Positions 1-9,465 of a stretch of DNA of 64,000 nt are shown in pieces. Location: positions 1-64,000 of the forward strand of contig NZ_AJXL01000001.1 in NCBI RefSeq assembly GCF_000264055.1. Reading direction: 5' to 3'. Origin of the DNA: Flavobacterium sp. ACAM 123 (GTDB lineage: Bacteria > Bacteroidota > Bacteroidia > Flavobacteriales > Flavobacteriaceae). A program made the position numbers and the translations under genes. Each line of letters begins with the position of its first letter. Positions within the stretch are counted from its first letter, which is position 1. The notes under the pieces are model-generated. The model saw only the letters and a list, made by a program, of their open reading frames with translations, ran no database searches and was not told the origin of the DNA.

Positions 1-53
1 GCGTTTTGATTGAAGTTATGAAACCACTTTTTTATAAATTATCAAATTGAATT

Positions 54-72
54 AACACAATATTGTGTTTTT
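54..72 (+). terminator. possible terminator hairpin at left edge
   Basis: A perfect 16-bp palindrome (AACACAATATTGTGTT, 54-69) is followed by a run of T. It would fit the end of a plus-strand gene lying left of the window. The stem is AT-rich and the loop is short, so a protein-binding palindrome is equally possible. Confidence 0.3.
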
Positions 73-195
73 TGTAGGAATTAGTATTCTTACTGATAAT
101 TGATTTTTAGTGTATTATAACATGTTTAGAGTTTTATATGCTTCACAGTTAGTTTTTTTTGGCTTAATGTTATAGTTTTATAAAAAATAATTATA

Positions 196-210
196 AAACG
201 AATACTATTC
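196..210. promoter_or_regulatory. partial palindrome related to 2242-2260
   Basis: AAACGAATAcTATTC lies about 33 bp before the preferred symporter start. It shares 14 of 15 bases with the perfect palindrome at 2242-2260. The core GAATAcTATTC is symmetrical. A repressor or activator site for the symporter gene is an inference. Confidence 0.3.
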
Positions 211-243
211 ATGTAGTATCGGGTGTTAAATAGAAAGGTACAT

Positions 244-1707
244 ATGGAAGAGATTATTGGGATATTAAATGATATTGTGTGGAGTGATGCATTAATCGTT
301 TTGTGTTTAGGAACAGGACTTTATTTTTCCATAAGAACACGTTTTTTACAGATACGTCACATTAAGGAAATGTTTCGTTTGCTGTTCGACGGTAAAAGTT
401 CAGAATCTGGAGTTTCTTCTTTTCAGGCTTTATCAATGTCATTGGCAGGTAGAGTGGGTACGGGGAATATTGCAGGTGTAGCTACAGCAATTGCTTTTGG
501 AGGACCCGGAGCTTTATTCTGGATGTGGATGGTTGCTTTTTTTGGAGCAAGCACCGCCTTTGTAGAAGCTACTTTGGCACAAATTTATAAAGAGAAACAT
601 TTGGGTGAATTCCGTGGTGGACCTGCTTTTTATATCGAGAGAGGATTAGGTGTGAAATGGTTTGCTGTTTTATTTGCCGTGGTTTCTATTATTTCAGCAG
701 GTGTATTGCTGCCAGGAGTTCAGGCTAACTCTGTCGCAGACGGAATACAGAATGCCTTTGAAATAGACACTTGGAAATCTGGAATAGTGGTTTCCTTAAT
801 ATTTGGTGCTATTGTCTTTGGTGGGGTAAAAAGAATCGCCAAATTTACAGAATTTGTCGTTCCCATAATGGCCATTATTTATATTGTAATTGTATTGGTA
901 ATTATAGTGATTGATATTGATCAACTTCCTGGAGTTATCGCTTTAGTCTTTAAAAGTGCTTTTAATATGGAAGCTGGTTTTGGAGCTGTTTTTGGTTTAG
1001 CCATTCAATGGGGTGTAAAGAGAGGGATTTATTCTAATGAAGCAGGTCAAGGGACAGCCCCGCATATTGCCGCGGCAGCAAACGTTTCCCACCCTACTAA
1101 ACAAGGGTTAGTACAATCATTCTCGGTTTATATCGATACTTTATTAGTTTGTTCAGCTACTGGTTTCATGTTGCTAATAACGGGTAAATACAATGTTCAG
1201 AATCCCGTTTTAGGTGCTGATGGTGCCACCCAGTTTTTATACCAAGGAGCAGAAAGTGTTTCTGCTGGCCCTGGATTTACACAAGCGGCGATGGATAGCG
1301 TTTTTCCTGGTTTTGGTTCTTACTTTGTAGCTATTGCATTGTTTTTCTTTGCATTCACAACGATGTTAGCCTATTATTATATTGCTGAAACAAATATCTC
1401 TTATTTGACAAGGAATTTAAAATCGCCTATTTACAACCATTTGCTTAAAGTATTAATGATGGTAGTGATTATGTATGGTTCTATCAACCAAGCCAAATTA
1501 GCTTGGAATATTGGGGATCTAGGAGTTGGATTAATGGCTTGGTTTAATATTATTGCTATTCTGCTTCTACAAAAGCCGGCATTGCTTGCATTGAAGGATT
1601 ACGAAAAGCAGCGGAAAGCAGGAAAAGATCCTGTTTTTAATCCAGAAGATATTGGGGTGTCTAATGCCCATATTTGGAATACGATAGGTAAAAATAAAGA
1701 AGAGTAG
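244..1707 (+). CDS. sodium:alanine (AGCS family) symporter
   Basis: This is an integral inner-membrane transporter of the alanine/glycine:cation symporter family, which imports small amino acids with Na+. The protein has about 10 hydrophobic segments. It carries the family signature region S-L-A-G-R-V-G-T-G-N-I-A-G near its residue 75, and the Y-S-N-E-A-G-Q-G motif in the middle. Its length (487 residues from the ATG) is normal for the family. A GTG at 223 would add seven residues (LNRKVH after the start), but the ATG at 244 gives the usual N-terminus directly before the first hydrophobic helix, so I prefer it. The gene stands alone and ends in its own hairpin terminator. Alanine versus glycine preference cannot be read from the sequence. 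Confidence 0.93.
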   Translation: MEEIIGILNDIVWSDALIVLCLGTGLYFSIRTRFLQIRHIKEMFRLLFDGKSSESGVSSFQALSMSLAGRVGTGNIAGVATAIAFGGPGALFWMWMVAFFGASTAFVEATLAQIYKEKHLGEFRGGPAFYIERGLGVKWFAVLFAVVSIISAGVLLPGVQANSVADGIQNAFEIDTWKSGIVVSLIFGAIVFGGVKRIAKFTEFVVPIMAIIYIVIVLVIIVIDIDQLPGVIALVFKSAFNMEAGFGAVFGLAIQWGVKRGIYSNEAGQGTAPHIAAAANVSHPTKQGLVQSFSVYIDTLLVCSATGFMLLITGKYNVQNPVLGADGATQFLYQGAESVSAGPGFTQAAMDSVFPGFGSYFVAIALFFFAFTTMLAYYYIAETNISYLTRNLKSPIYNHLLKVLMMVVIMYGSINQAKLAWNIGDLGVGLMAWFNIIAILLLQKPALLALKDYEKQRKAGKDPVFNPEDIGVSNAHIWNTIGKNKEE

Positions 1708-1728
1708 TTCTTTTTCACTACTCACTTT

Positions 1729-1776
1729 GAAAGCTTCTAGAAACCGAATTTTTATTCTGTTTTTAGAAGCTTTTGT
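1729..1776 (+). terminator. rho-independent terminator of symporter gene
   Basis: A 12-bp stem (AAGCTTCTAGAAAC against GTTTTTAGAAGCTT, with one G-T pair) starts about 20 bp after the stop codon and is followed by T-rich sequence. Confidence 0.75.
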
Positions 1777-2580
1777 TTTGTAGCAAGCAAACTATTTATT
1801 ATCAAACGAATCTATCCTTTATTCTCGTGTGTTGTAGTGTAATTAGTCGTCCGTTAAAAAAAGCTCAATCTTGCTGTTTTTTGATTGCGTGTTAATTTTG
1901 TAAGCGTAGTACAAATGACCTGCGGTTACAGATAGATCGGTAAGAAATGTAGAATAGACTAGCTACCCTATGTTAAAGATAAGAGTAAACTTCAAAAATG
2001 GATGTCTTCCTGAGAAAACGGATTATCTCAGTATCGTTAAAGAGGCTGATGAGCGAATTTCGTCTAGAAAAGGGACTACAATTCACGAGGTAGAAAATGA
2101 AATTGAGAACGGGTAAGCTGCAGCAGCTAATTAAAATAATATAGTACGATAAAGCTAAGCCAGGTTTGGCATGGATTTACGACTTCATCAAGATGAAATT
2201 AGTTCAGAGAGCAAAAAGGGTCTTTTATAGCATGATCATTGAAACGAATAGTATTCGTTTTGTGTAACAATGTCAGTGCGATTAAATTTTAAGAAGCCTT
2301 ATACAAGAACAGTTGTTAGCGATTATAAAATAAGTTACAAAGTTAACTAGAAATCAGAAATCTCCAAATTTTTGAGACGTGATAAGGGGCTGATAAAACG
2401 TATAGCACTTATGGTGGTTTTTTACTCTGCAAAATAAATAAATTACGACGTCTTCTCTCCTATCTAATTTTGAGGGCAATTCTGCTTTTACTACGATAGT
2501 TTCTACAATTCTATTTAAAAACGGGAATACTAGTTTTTATGAGTGCAAGTTTCATAAGTAACATCTTCAAAATTTCTAAA
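1777..2580. other. gene-poor interval, no supported gene
   Basis: I see no recognisable gene here. A 48-codon open frame (1970-2116, plus) starts MLKIRVNFKNG and ends ENEIENG. A further stop-interrupted plus-strand stretch (about 2146-2265) contains the hydrophobic string KPGLAWIYDFIKMKL. Both could be remnants of a lost gene, but neither can be assigned. The 19-bp palindrome at 2242-2260 lies inside this interval. Confidence 0.4.
2242..2260. repeat. perfect 19-bp palindrome
   Basis: AAACGAATA-g-TATTCGTTT is a perfect inverted repeat with 9-bp arms and a 1-bp centre. A degenerate copy lies upstream of the symporter at 196-210. The form suggests an operator, but no regulator gene adjoins it. 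Confidence 0.5.
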
Positions 2581-2610
2581 TTGGAAAAGCCTCTATTTAA
2601 TCTATCTTTG
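2581..2610 (+). promoter_or_regulatory. Bacteroidota-type promoter of ABC-F gene
   Basis: A -33-like TTGG at 2581-2584 is separated by 18 bp from a perfect -7 element TATCTTTG at 2603-2610. This predicts a transcription start near 2617 and a leader of about 60 nt before the ATG at 2678. Confidence 0.6.
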
Positions 2611-2677
2611 CCCTTTCAAAATTTAGTCCTTAGAAATCATCTAATTTCTAACTTCTAACCTCTAATTTTAAGATTCA

Positions 2678-4312
2678 ATGATTACAGTTAACGATATTTC
2701 AGTACAGTTTGGTGGAACCACTCTTTTTAGCGACGTCTCTTTTGCTATTAATGAAAATGATAAGATTGCCCTTATGGGTAAAAATGGGGCAGGAAAGTCA
2801 ACGCTTCTTAAAATTATTGCTGGTCAAAGCAAACCGTCAACAGGAAATATATCTGCGCCAAAAGAGGCTGTCGTGGCTTATTTGCCTCAGCATTTATTGG
2901 CTACTGATGGAGCTACCGTTATGGAAGAAGCTTCTAAGGCATTTGGCGAAATTTTCGGTATGAAAGCTGATATCGACGAAATCAACGAGCAATTGACGAT
3001 TCGTACAGATTATGAAAGTGATGCCTATATGAAGTTGATTGAACGCGTTTCTGACTTAAGTGAAAAATTCTATGCCATTGAAGAAGTAAATTATGAAGCT
3101 GAAGTAGAGAAAATATTAATAGGTCTGGGGTTCGTTCGAGAAGATTTTACAAGACAAACTACTGAGTTTTCAGGAGGATGGAGAATGCGAATTGAGTTGG
3201 CTAAGATCCTTTTGCAAAAACCGGATTTAATTTTATTGGATGAGCCTACTAATCATATGGATATTGAAAGTATTCAATGGTTAGAAGATTTCTTAATTAA
3301 TTCGGCCAAAGCAGTTGTAGTCATTTCTCACGATAGGACATTTGTTGATAATATTACGAATCGTACCATAGAAGTTACTATGGGGCGCATCTATGATTAT
3401 AAAGCCAAGTATTCTCATTATTTAGAGTTGCGTAAAGACAGACGGGTTCATCAGCAAAAAGCATATGATGAACAACAACGAATGATTGCAGACAATAGAA
3501 CTTTTATTGATCGTTTCAAAGGAACGTTTTCTAAGACTGATGCTGTTCAATCAAGGGTTAAGATGTTAGAGAAGTTAGTGATAGTACAGGTGGATGAAGT
3601 AGATAATTCTTCGTTAAAATTAAAATTTCCTGCTACAGTTCGTTCGGGTCAATATCCAGTAATTGTAAAGGACTTGACGAAAGCATATGGAGATCATGTG
3701 GTTTTCAAGAATGCGAATATTGTTATTGAAAGAGGCGAGAAAGTGGCTTTCGTTGGGAAAAACGGAGAAGGGAAGTCGACCATGATTAAAGCTATCATGA
3801 AAGAGATAGGCATTGATGCAGGAAGTCTTGAGATTGGTCATAATGCGCAAATTGGGTATTTTGCCCAAAATCAAGCTTCTTTATTAAATGAGAATGCTAC
3901 TATTTTTGAAACCATCGATGATATTGCGGTAGGCGACGTAAGAACTAAAATAAAGGATATCCTTGGCGCTTTCATGTTTCATGGAGATGATGTGACCAAA
4001 AAAGTAAAAGTCCTTTCAGGAGGAGAGAAAACACGGTTAGCAATGATAAAACTATTGTTAGAGCCGGTTAACTTGTTGATTTTGGACGAGCCATCCAATC
4101 ACTTGGACATGAAAACTAAAGACATCATCAAAGATGCGTTACGCGATTTTGACGGGACTTTAATCTTAGTTTCTCACGATAGGGATTTCCTTGACGGATT
4201 AGCGACAAAGGTTTTTGAATTCGGAAACAAAAGAGTAGTAGAGCATTTTGAGGATATCACCGGATTCTTAGCACATAAGAAAATGGAGAGTATGAGCGAT
4301 ATAGAGAAGTAA
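2678..4312 (+). CDS. ABC-F family ATPase (YbiT/EttA-like)
   Basis: This is a soluble twin-ATPase ABC-F protein without membrane helices. Family members act on the ribosome during translation. The first ATPase half has Walker A GKNGAGKST (residues 34-42), signature FSGGWRMR and Walker B LILLDEPTNHMD. The second half has GKNGEGKST, LSGGEKTR and LLILDEPSNHLD. Between them lies a charged helical linker rich in R, Q and K (about residues 250-320). The length of 544 residues is close to YbiT, which has the same FSGGW signature, so YbiT is the best match. It is a single-gene unit with its own promoter and a bidirectional terminator. Nothing marks it as an antibiotic-resistance subtype. Confidence 0.9.
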   Translation: MITVNDISVQFGGTTLFSDVSFAINENDKIALMGKNGAGKSTLLKIIAGQSKPSTGNISAPKEAVVAYLPQHLLATDGATVMEEASKAFGEIFGMKADIDEINEQLTIRTDYESDAYMKLIERVSDLSEKFYAIEEVNYEAEVEKILIGLGFVREDFTRQTTEFSGGWRMRIELAKILLQKPDLILLDEPTNHMDIESIQWLEDFLINSAKAVVVISHDRTFVDNITNRTIEVTMGRIYDYKAKYSHYLELRKDRRVHQQKAYDEQQRMIADNRTFIDRFKGTFSKTDAVQSRVKMLEKLVIVQVDEVDNSSLKLKFPATVRSGQYPVIVKDLTKAYGDHVVFKNANIVIERGEKVAFVGKNGEGKSTMIKAIMKEIGIDAGSLEIGHNAQIGYFAQNQASLLNENATIFETIDDIAVGDVRTKIKDILGAFMFHGDDVTKKVKVLSGGEKTRLAMIKLLLEPVNLLILDEPSNHLDMKTKDIIKDALRDFDGTLILVSHDRDFLDGLATKVFEFGNKRVVEHFEDITGFLAHKKMESMSDIEK

Positions 4313-4337
4313 TAGTAAGACAATAATTTTTAAAAGC

Positions 4338-4369
4338 AAAAAGGCATAAGTTGTTTCTTATGCCTTTTT
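4338..4369. terminator. bidirectional terminator
   Basis: A 13-bp perfect stem, AAAAAGGCATAAG against CTTATGCCTTTTT with a 6-nt loop, lies between the convergent ABC-F gene and the pseudogene ending at 4377. It has A and T tracts on both sides, so it can stop transcription in both directions. Confidence 0.85.
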
Positions 4370-4376
4370 GGGGGAA

Positions 4377-5645
4377 TTAAATCTCAGTTTTTAGAATGTT
4401 TTTCTTTTTGAAATACAAAGCGATATAAGCTAATATGGCACAGACTGAACCGATAATAATCATGTTCCAGATTGAACTGCTGGTTTGAGATAATGTCCCG
4501 TTCTCAATAATTAAGATTCGGAATGCTTTTAAAAAATGAGTTAACGGAATAACATTGGCTATTCCTTGAACCCAAACAGGCATTTGACTTAAAGGCCAAG
4601 TAAAACCACTTAATATAAAACTGGGAGTGGCTACCACCATAAGAATTTCGGTCGCTTTTAGTTGGTTGGGAATTAGAATACTGACTAAAACCCCAATAAA
4701 AGAGACGGAGTTTGTAAATATTTTCGCTATAAAAGTGAGTGGCAGTAAATTGTCATAAAAGGGTATTCTAAACCATATTGTAAATAGCCAATACAACAAC
4801 CATAAGCCAAAACTCATAATCAAATAGGGAACCAAATCATAGTGCACAGCGTCAATCTCAGAAACGGAATAACCAGTCAGGTATTGAATTTTTTTATAGA
4901 GTAATTTTTGTTTTCCTTTTAATTCAATTTTTTTTGACTTTAATTCTAATGAAGCTAACTTTATTTTATCTCTGTCATAAGGAATGGCAAGTCCTTCTTC
5001 AAGCGCCCTTGTAACTCTTTTGGTTTCCGTTTGAAATCTTTTTTCACTCTCGTTTACTAATTTTTCGACTTCATTAAGCAAGTCGAGCTGATCAAAACTG
5101 TTGATGACTTCTTTTATGACCCCGTCTTTCTCAGCTTTTTTCAGATATGCTGTTCCTTTGGCTTTTTATTGAAGTGCTTTGGCTGCGTTTAGAATTTGCA
5201 AACCGCTAAATAACAGCATTTTTGCCATTACACGTCTGTTGAATAGATTTCCATAATTATCGAAAGCTATTTTTCCGTCGACTGGGGGGTAATTAAGTAT
5301 CGGAATAGTTGCAGTAGGGAGATCTATCGTCAGCCGATTATCAAAATAGAAATAAATTGCGGTTGCTTCCAGAGTTGGGATGTATTTATTCCAGCCCCCT
5401 TTTTCTTGTAGATTTAATTTTTCAATTTCAAGTTTTTTGTTTCTGATAGACCTATTTTTTTCAATTGCTTTCTCAATCGCTTTTTCTAAGGAGATAGAAA
5501 CGTCGATTTTAGCATAGCCTGCAAGGGAGAAAAAAGTAAGAATGGAAAGAGTTAGATATTTTTTTATCTTAATTTGTATTTCCACAATAGGATTAATTGT
5601 TGAATTAGTCGTTGTACGTATTGAATATATAAATCTAGAAATCAA
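4377..5645 (-). pseudogene. TolC N-half fused to ABC-2 permease C-half, with internal stop
   Basis: One minus-strand frame runs from 5645 to 4377 and is broken only by an in-frame TAA at 5166-5168. The first part is an outer-membrane efflux protein: a hydrophobic signal (about LTLSILTFFSLAGYA), then SLEKAIEKAIEKNRSIRNKK and the TolC-type coiled coil. After the stop the frame resumes with more TolC coil (EKLVNESEKRFQTETKRVTR). Near codon YSVSEIDAVHYDL it switches to the C-terminal half of an ABC-2 permease, with four or five membrane helices and SGFTWPLSQMPVW. A large deletion in a tolC-HlyD-permease operon would join these halves. The expected start before the signal peptide reads ATA rather than ATG. 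Two ORF calls (5166-5645 and 4377-5081) would otherwise hide the link. Confidence 0.85.
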
Positions 5646-6105
5646 ACTGTTATAAAAAACGGTACTATAACTCGCACCAATTTATGATGAAATATTTAAA
5701 ATATGCAAATAGTAATAAATTGCAATTGTATTTTGTAGTTTTGATCCACACAGTAGCATTCCTTATAAAAAGAATATTTTTTTAGATCATTGAAATTTTT
5801 AAAACAGGAAAGGATTTGAAATATACAGGTAACAAACAAAATGAGCGTTATGCGGTTATTTCTTTTTTTTAAGACTAGTCAACATGAAGAAAAGAGACCC
5901 TAAAATTATGGAGTCCAATGAAAAAGTAGGCCTTTTGTTGTAATTACATATTTTAGTAAAAAAATCGCATCTTGTCTTTTAACTAAACATCTCTTTTTTG
6001 AGTAAAAAAAAGAGTAAAAAAAATTAAGATTTTCTACTCTTTTAATAAATTCTGATTCTTTTAGGGATCTGTCATTGCGCTCAATATTTGATACAGTCTC
6101 TTCTT
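5646..6105. other. intergenic, no supported gene
   Basis: No gene is supported. A weak AT-rich inverted repeat (about 6008-6043, AAGAGTA against TACTCTT) could be a terminator. A 19-codon open frame starting MKKRDPKIMES at 5884 is too short to assign. Confidence 0.4.
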
Positions 6106-6411
6106 TTAAAATCTGATTCCCGGAGGAAGCAGTTCTTTGTAAATAGGATTTTTTTTAAAAAATACCACTATTTTTGGAAGTATAGGAACTACTTTTAATT
6201 TTCGTTCAATAGCAATTTCCAATATTTCCGACAGGAACTGAGAAACAAACTCTTCATTGTCAAATTGATCTGGGGTATTTATTTTTGTTAAGAATATTTT
6301 TCTTTCCTGAAAAGAATATTCAACTGAAACTACTCCTTGCTCTACTATAGTTTCAAATTGCCTTGCAAAAGTATTGTCTTTGATTTCCATGATGATACTA
6401 AATTGTTGCAT
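6106..6411 (-). CDS. small GNAT-like protein (YjdJ/Gcn5-related family)
   Basis: This 101-residue protein matches the short GNAT family exemplified by YjdJ. It has an N-terminal beta strand region (VEYSFQERKIFLTK) and the typical C-terminus LKVVPILPKIVVFFKKNPIYKEL. Active members have a glycine-rich acetyl-CoA loop (usually G-x-G-x-A/G) between these parts. Here the region reads TPDQFDNEEFVSQFL and has no glycine, so acetyl-CoA binding is doubtful. The protein may have been repurposed or may be decaying. A second ATG at codon 8 (6390) gives the more usual N-terminus MEIKDN. It stands alone, with no partner gene. Confidence 0.7.
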   Translation of the reverse strand: MQQFSIIMEIKDNTFARQFETIVEQGVVSVEYSFQERKIFLTKINTPDQFDNEEFVSQFLSEILEIAIERKLKVVPILPKIVVFFKKNPIYKELLPPGIRF

Positions 6412-7182
6412 TGTTTATTTAGGTATTTATGAACGGGTATTGTTTTCCCAAGTTTCATTATTGAGAATTCATTGGTATTTCAACCAAAAGTATTTTAGAT
6501 TTTATGTTCGTTTTATTCCAAATTAATAAAAATCACTGATATCTAGAATCATATACAATTATTAAATTTTGGTTGTTTAGCCTTATTCACCTGATCTAAT
6601 AAAACAGATAAGCTCCATCTTTAGGGAGGCATATGCGGTTTCTTGTGGTTGTGCTATTTTCAAAAATTGGCAGAGAGAAAAAGCTTATTGTTGAGCCTGT
6701 ATTGTATTTCTTGCGTTTGTTTTTCAAAGAAGCATCCGTTACAAAGGTATCGCTTTGCTTTCCGATATCAAATTACTTTAACGTATATTGTAAGAATAAC
6801 CTTTTTTTTATTAGTAAATAGGAGTGTTTAGCGGATTTTTACACGTTAATTTTTGAACTTGTTTATATCAGATTGATCTGCTATAGTTCGCGTGGTCCTT
6901 GTTGGGGCTGCTCTCCATTTTTATTACTTTAGCGGCAAATGGAGTTATGCTTTTTAATCCACATTCGGCGAGAATGATATTAGTGTTAAAAGGAAGAGTA
7001 GTGCTTTATCTTAGATTGCCCTAGACCCACCGTGCCTTTAGTTTCAGATTTCTAAAGTATGGCGTTCATAATTTAATGCTAATATAAAGGTAGATTCGAA
7101 GTTGGTTTCAATAAAAAAATTAATTTTATAAAAATTTGTAATAATTAGACTTCAATCCGCTGTAAAATTAGGAAACACAATT
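6412..7182. other. 770-bp interval without supported gene
   Basis: Two open frames of 62 codons (6633-6821 and 6643-6831) overlap each other in different frames, lack family features and are rich in Phe, Cys and Leu from T-runs. I treat both as chance. A small inverted repeat CTTTAG...CTAAAG lies near 7036-7058. Confidence 0.4.
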
Positions 7183-7857
7183 ATGAGTAAAATACCAGTT
7201 TATTTTATGCCAGGATTAGCGGCCAGTACCGCTATTTTTGAGAGAATACAACTTCCGGTTGCTGATTTTGAAGTACATCTTTTAGAATGGGAAATTCCTA
7301 GAGCTAATGAATCTTTGGACGAGTATGCTAAGAGAATTGCCGAAAAAATTAAACTTGAAAATCCAGTTTTAATTGGAGTTTCTTTTGGTGGTATTCTGGT
7401 TCAGGAAATGGCAAAGCATATCAATACTAAAAAAGTGATTATTATTTCTAGTGTAAAAAGCAATCTGGAGTTCCCTCGAAGGATGAAAATCGCCAAGAGT
7501 ACTAAGGCTTATAAATTGATTCCGATGAGTTTGATTCTAAATTTAGAGAACTTAGCTAAGTTTTCCTTTGGTGCAAAGATTAATCATAGATTAAAATTAT
7601 ATAGAAAATTCCTATCGGTTCGTGATATCGGCTATTTGGAATGGGCCGTGGAAAAAGTGATCCTTTGGGAAAGAACAGTTGTTGATGAAAGCGTGATCCA
7701 TATTCATGGCGACATGGATGATGTCTTTCCTATAAAGTACATTAAAGATTGCACTGTGGTAAAAGGAGGGAGTCACATTATGATTTTGAATAAATACAGG
7801 TGGTTTAATGCTAATTTGGCTGCTATTATTGTAGATACAAAGACAAGTGTGGAGTGA
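7183..7857 (+). CDS. alpha/beta hydrolase
   Basis: A compact (224 aa) cytoplasmic alpha/beta-hydrolase without signal peptide. The nucleophile elbow is GVSFGG (Ser67). The probable acid is in HGDMDDVFP and the base His in GGSHIMI near the C-terminus, so the catalytic triad looks complete. The oxyanion region FMPGLAAS is at residues 8-15. The substrate is unknown; esterase or thioesterase activity is typical. The next gene starts 19 bp downstream on the same strand, so the hydrolase and the lytic transglycosylase are probably cotranscribed. Confidence 0.82.
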   Translation: MSKIPVYFMPGLAASTAIFERIQLPVADFEVHLLEWEIPRANESLDEYAKRIAEKIKLENPVLIGVSFGGILVQEMAKHINTKKVIIISSVKSNLEFPRRMKIAKSTKAYKLIPMSLILNLENLAKFSFGAKINHRLKLYRKFLSVRDIGYLEWAVEKVILWERTVVDESVIHIHGDMDDVFPIKYIKDCTVVKGGSHIMILNKYRWFNANLAAIIVDTKTSVE

Positions 7858-7876
7858 TTGTTGCTGCCTGATATAA

Positions 7877-8794
7877 ATGACTAAAACAAAAAAAATGAAA
7901 AGAATAGAAAGAATAAGCGTAGCTCTTACCATAGTTTTGGCAAGTGGTCTTTTGGTTTTTGCGTCTACTTATAATTCTAAAGATAAAATAGACAAAGAAA
8001 AAGTATACGCATCAAGTTACTTTCCGCTAACGGCTAATTTTGCTGGGGAAGCAACTCCGCTGAAAATTTCTGATGTCAAAGAACGTTTGGACCGGGAATT
8101 GATTGTGAATATAAATCTTCACGCTTCCACCATTTTAGCAATAAAACGAGCAAACCGAGCTTTCCCCGTTATTGAACCCATTCTTAAAAAGAACGGAATT
8201 CCGGATGATTTTAAGTACCTAGCAGTTATAGAAAGCGGTTTGGTCAATGCGGTATCTGGTGCAGGTGCCAGAGGGGTTTGGCAATTTATGCCTGAGACGG
8301 CCAAGGAAAGAGGAATGGAAGTGAATGACATTATTGACGAACGCTACGACTTAGAAAAATCTACAGAGGGAGCCTGCAGCTATCTGTTGCGCGCCAAAGA
8401 AAAATTTGGAACTTGGACTTTAGCTGCCGCTTCTGATAATGGCGGAATGGGCGGGGTAAACAAACAAATGGATATTCAGAAAGAATCTAATTATTATGAT
8501 TTGCTCCTTACCGAAGAAACGTCCCGTTATGTCTTCCGAATTTTGGCATTGAAAGAAATTATGAAAAATCCAGAAAAATATGGGTTCTCTCTGGCAGATG
8601 AAGAATTATATACGCTGTTGCCAACCAGAAAAATCGAGGTGGACACTACCATATTAGACTTAGCAGATTTTGCCAAAGCACAGGGGATAAACTATAAGAT
8701 TTTGAAGATTCACAATCCTTGGCTTCGAGATAGAAAATTAGACAATCCAACTAATAAAAAATACACAATCGAAATTCCATTGAAGGGGTATTAA
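7877..8794 (+). CDS. lytic transglycosylase, SLT/MltD-like
   Basis: An exported peptidoglycan-cleaving enzyme. A hydrophobic N-terminal segment (ISVALTIVLASGLLVFAS, residues 13-30) works as signal or anchor. The SLT catalytic core begins around residue 105. The catalytic glutamate is E119 in YLAVIESG, followed by GARGVWQFMPETAKERG. The usual ALASYNAG motif is changed to AAASDNGGMGGV. The C-terminal part (about 245-305) has IPLKGY at its end but no clear LysM repeat. A second possible start is Met7 (7895). It sits 19 bp after the hydrolase gene and ends before a hairpin terminator. Confidence 0.87.
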   Translation: MTKTKKMKRIERISVALTIVLASGLLVFASTYNSKDKIDKEKVYASSYFPLTANFAGEATPLKISDVKERLDRELIVNINLHASTILAIKRANRAFPVIEPILKKNGIPDDFKYLAVIESGLVNAVSGAGARGVWQFMPETAKERGMEVNDIIDERYDLEKSTEGACSYLLRAKEKFGTWTLAAASDNGGMGGVNKQMDIQKESNYYDLLLTEETSRYVFRILALKEIMKNPEKYGFSLADEELYTLLPTRKIEVDTTILDLADFAKAQGINYKILKIHNPWLRDRKLDNPTNKKYTIEIPLKGY

Positions 8795-8852
8795 GTTAAG
8801 CTGAGATGCTGTTTTTTTAATGCTTTATTTTCCCAGAGGGAATTAAAGTAAA

Positions 8853-8882
8853 AAAGAGCAAATGATTTCATTTGCCCTTTTA
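8853..8882. terminator. bidirectional terminator
   Basis: The stem AAAGAGCAAATGA against TCATTTGCCCTTT (one G-T pair) lies between two convergent genes, with A-rich and T-rich flanks. Confidence 0.75.
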
Positions 8883-8886
8883 TAAA

Positions 8887-9402
8887 TTATATCTTTTTCA
8901 TCTGCCCTTTCATCATCGTGATTTGCTCTTTCAGCATACCTTGCTTGTCTAGTTTTTTTGCTTGATTCAACAGGTTAGTTGCTTCTAGCTTTCTTCTTCT
9001 TGACATCGCAACTCCGGCTAGATTCAATTTGGCAACAGCCAAATCCATATCCATAGACAATCCTAGTTCGATTGCTTTCTTGAAATATTTCTCTGACTGA
9101 TTGATATTAGTTTGCGAAAGCATAATTCCGTGTAGGTAATTGAAGTATCCTTGTTGTTTTCTTACCAAGGCAGTATCCGGATTTTTAATGAATGTCAACC
9201 ATTTTGTAGCTCCCTCAAAATCTTGTTTTCTTAGTTTCAAGAACGCCAATAAGATGAATTCATTTTTGAAGTAAAGGAAAATTGGAATTGAAGTCAATAA
9301 TATAAGGAAAATCCCATTGCCGATATTGTTTTCAGTAAATTGCCAAATGCCAGTAATTACGATAAGTCCGGCGATAAAAAGTTTAATATTCTTGTGAAAC
9401 AT
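8887..9402 (-). CDS. membrane-anchored TPR-like protein
   Basis: A 171-residue protein with two closely spaced N-terminal membrane segments (about residues 9-25 and 29-45). A cytoplasmic helical region follows with TPR-like pattern, for example EKYFKKAIELGL and NLAGVAMSRRRKLEATNLLNQA. It lacks catalytic motifs and probably acts as a scaffold. On the minus strand TATATTTG (9424-9431) is a good -7 element just upstream of the start. The gene is divergent from rpmH. Its exact partner is unknown. Confidence 0.7.
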   Translation of the reverse strand: MFHKNIKLFIAGLIVITGIWQFTENNIGNGIFLILLTSIPIFLYFKNEFILLAFLKLRKQDFEGATKWLTFIKNPDTALVRKQQGYFNYLHGIMLSQTNINQSEKYFKKAIELGLSMDMDLAVAKLNLAGVAMSRRRKLEATNLLNQAKKLDKQGMLKEQITMMKGQMKKI

Positions 9403-9465
9403 AGTATGATTGTTTTAAGAACGCAAATATACTAAAATGAATTGAAAATATTTTTACAAAACTAC

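Noticed and set aside
1970-2116. 48-codon plus-strand frame
   Set aside because: Codon pattern is plausible, but there is no promoter, no recognisable family and no neighbour support; kept only as a note on the interval.
5884-5943. Start of a possible TetR gene (MKKRDPKIMES)
   Set aside because: Ends after 19 codons and the following sequence shows no helix-turn-helix in any frame.
6633-6831. Two overlapping 62-codon frames
   Set aside because: They use different frames over the same DNA, show no domain and mostly consist of T-run residues.
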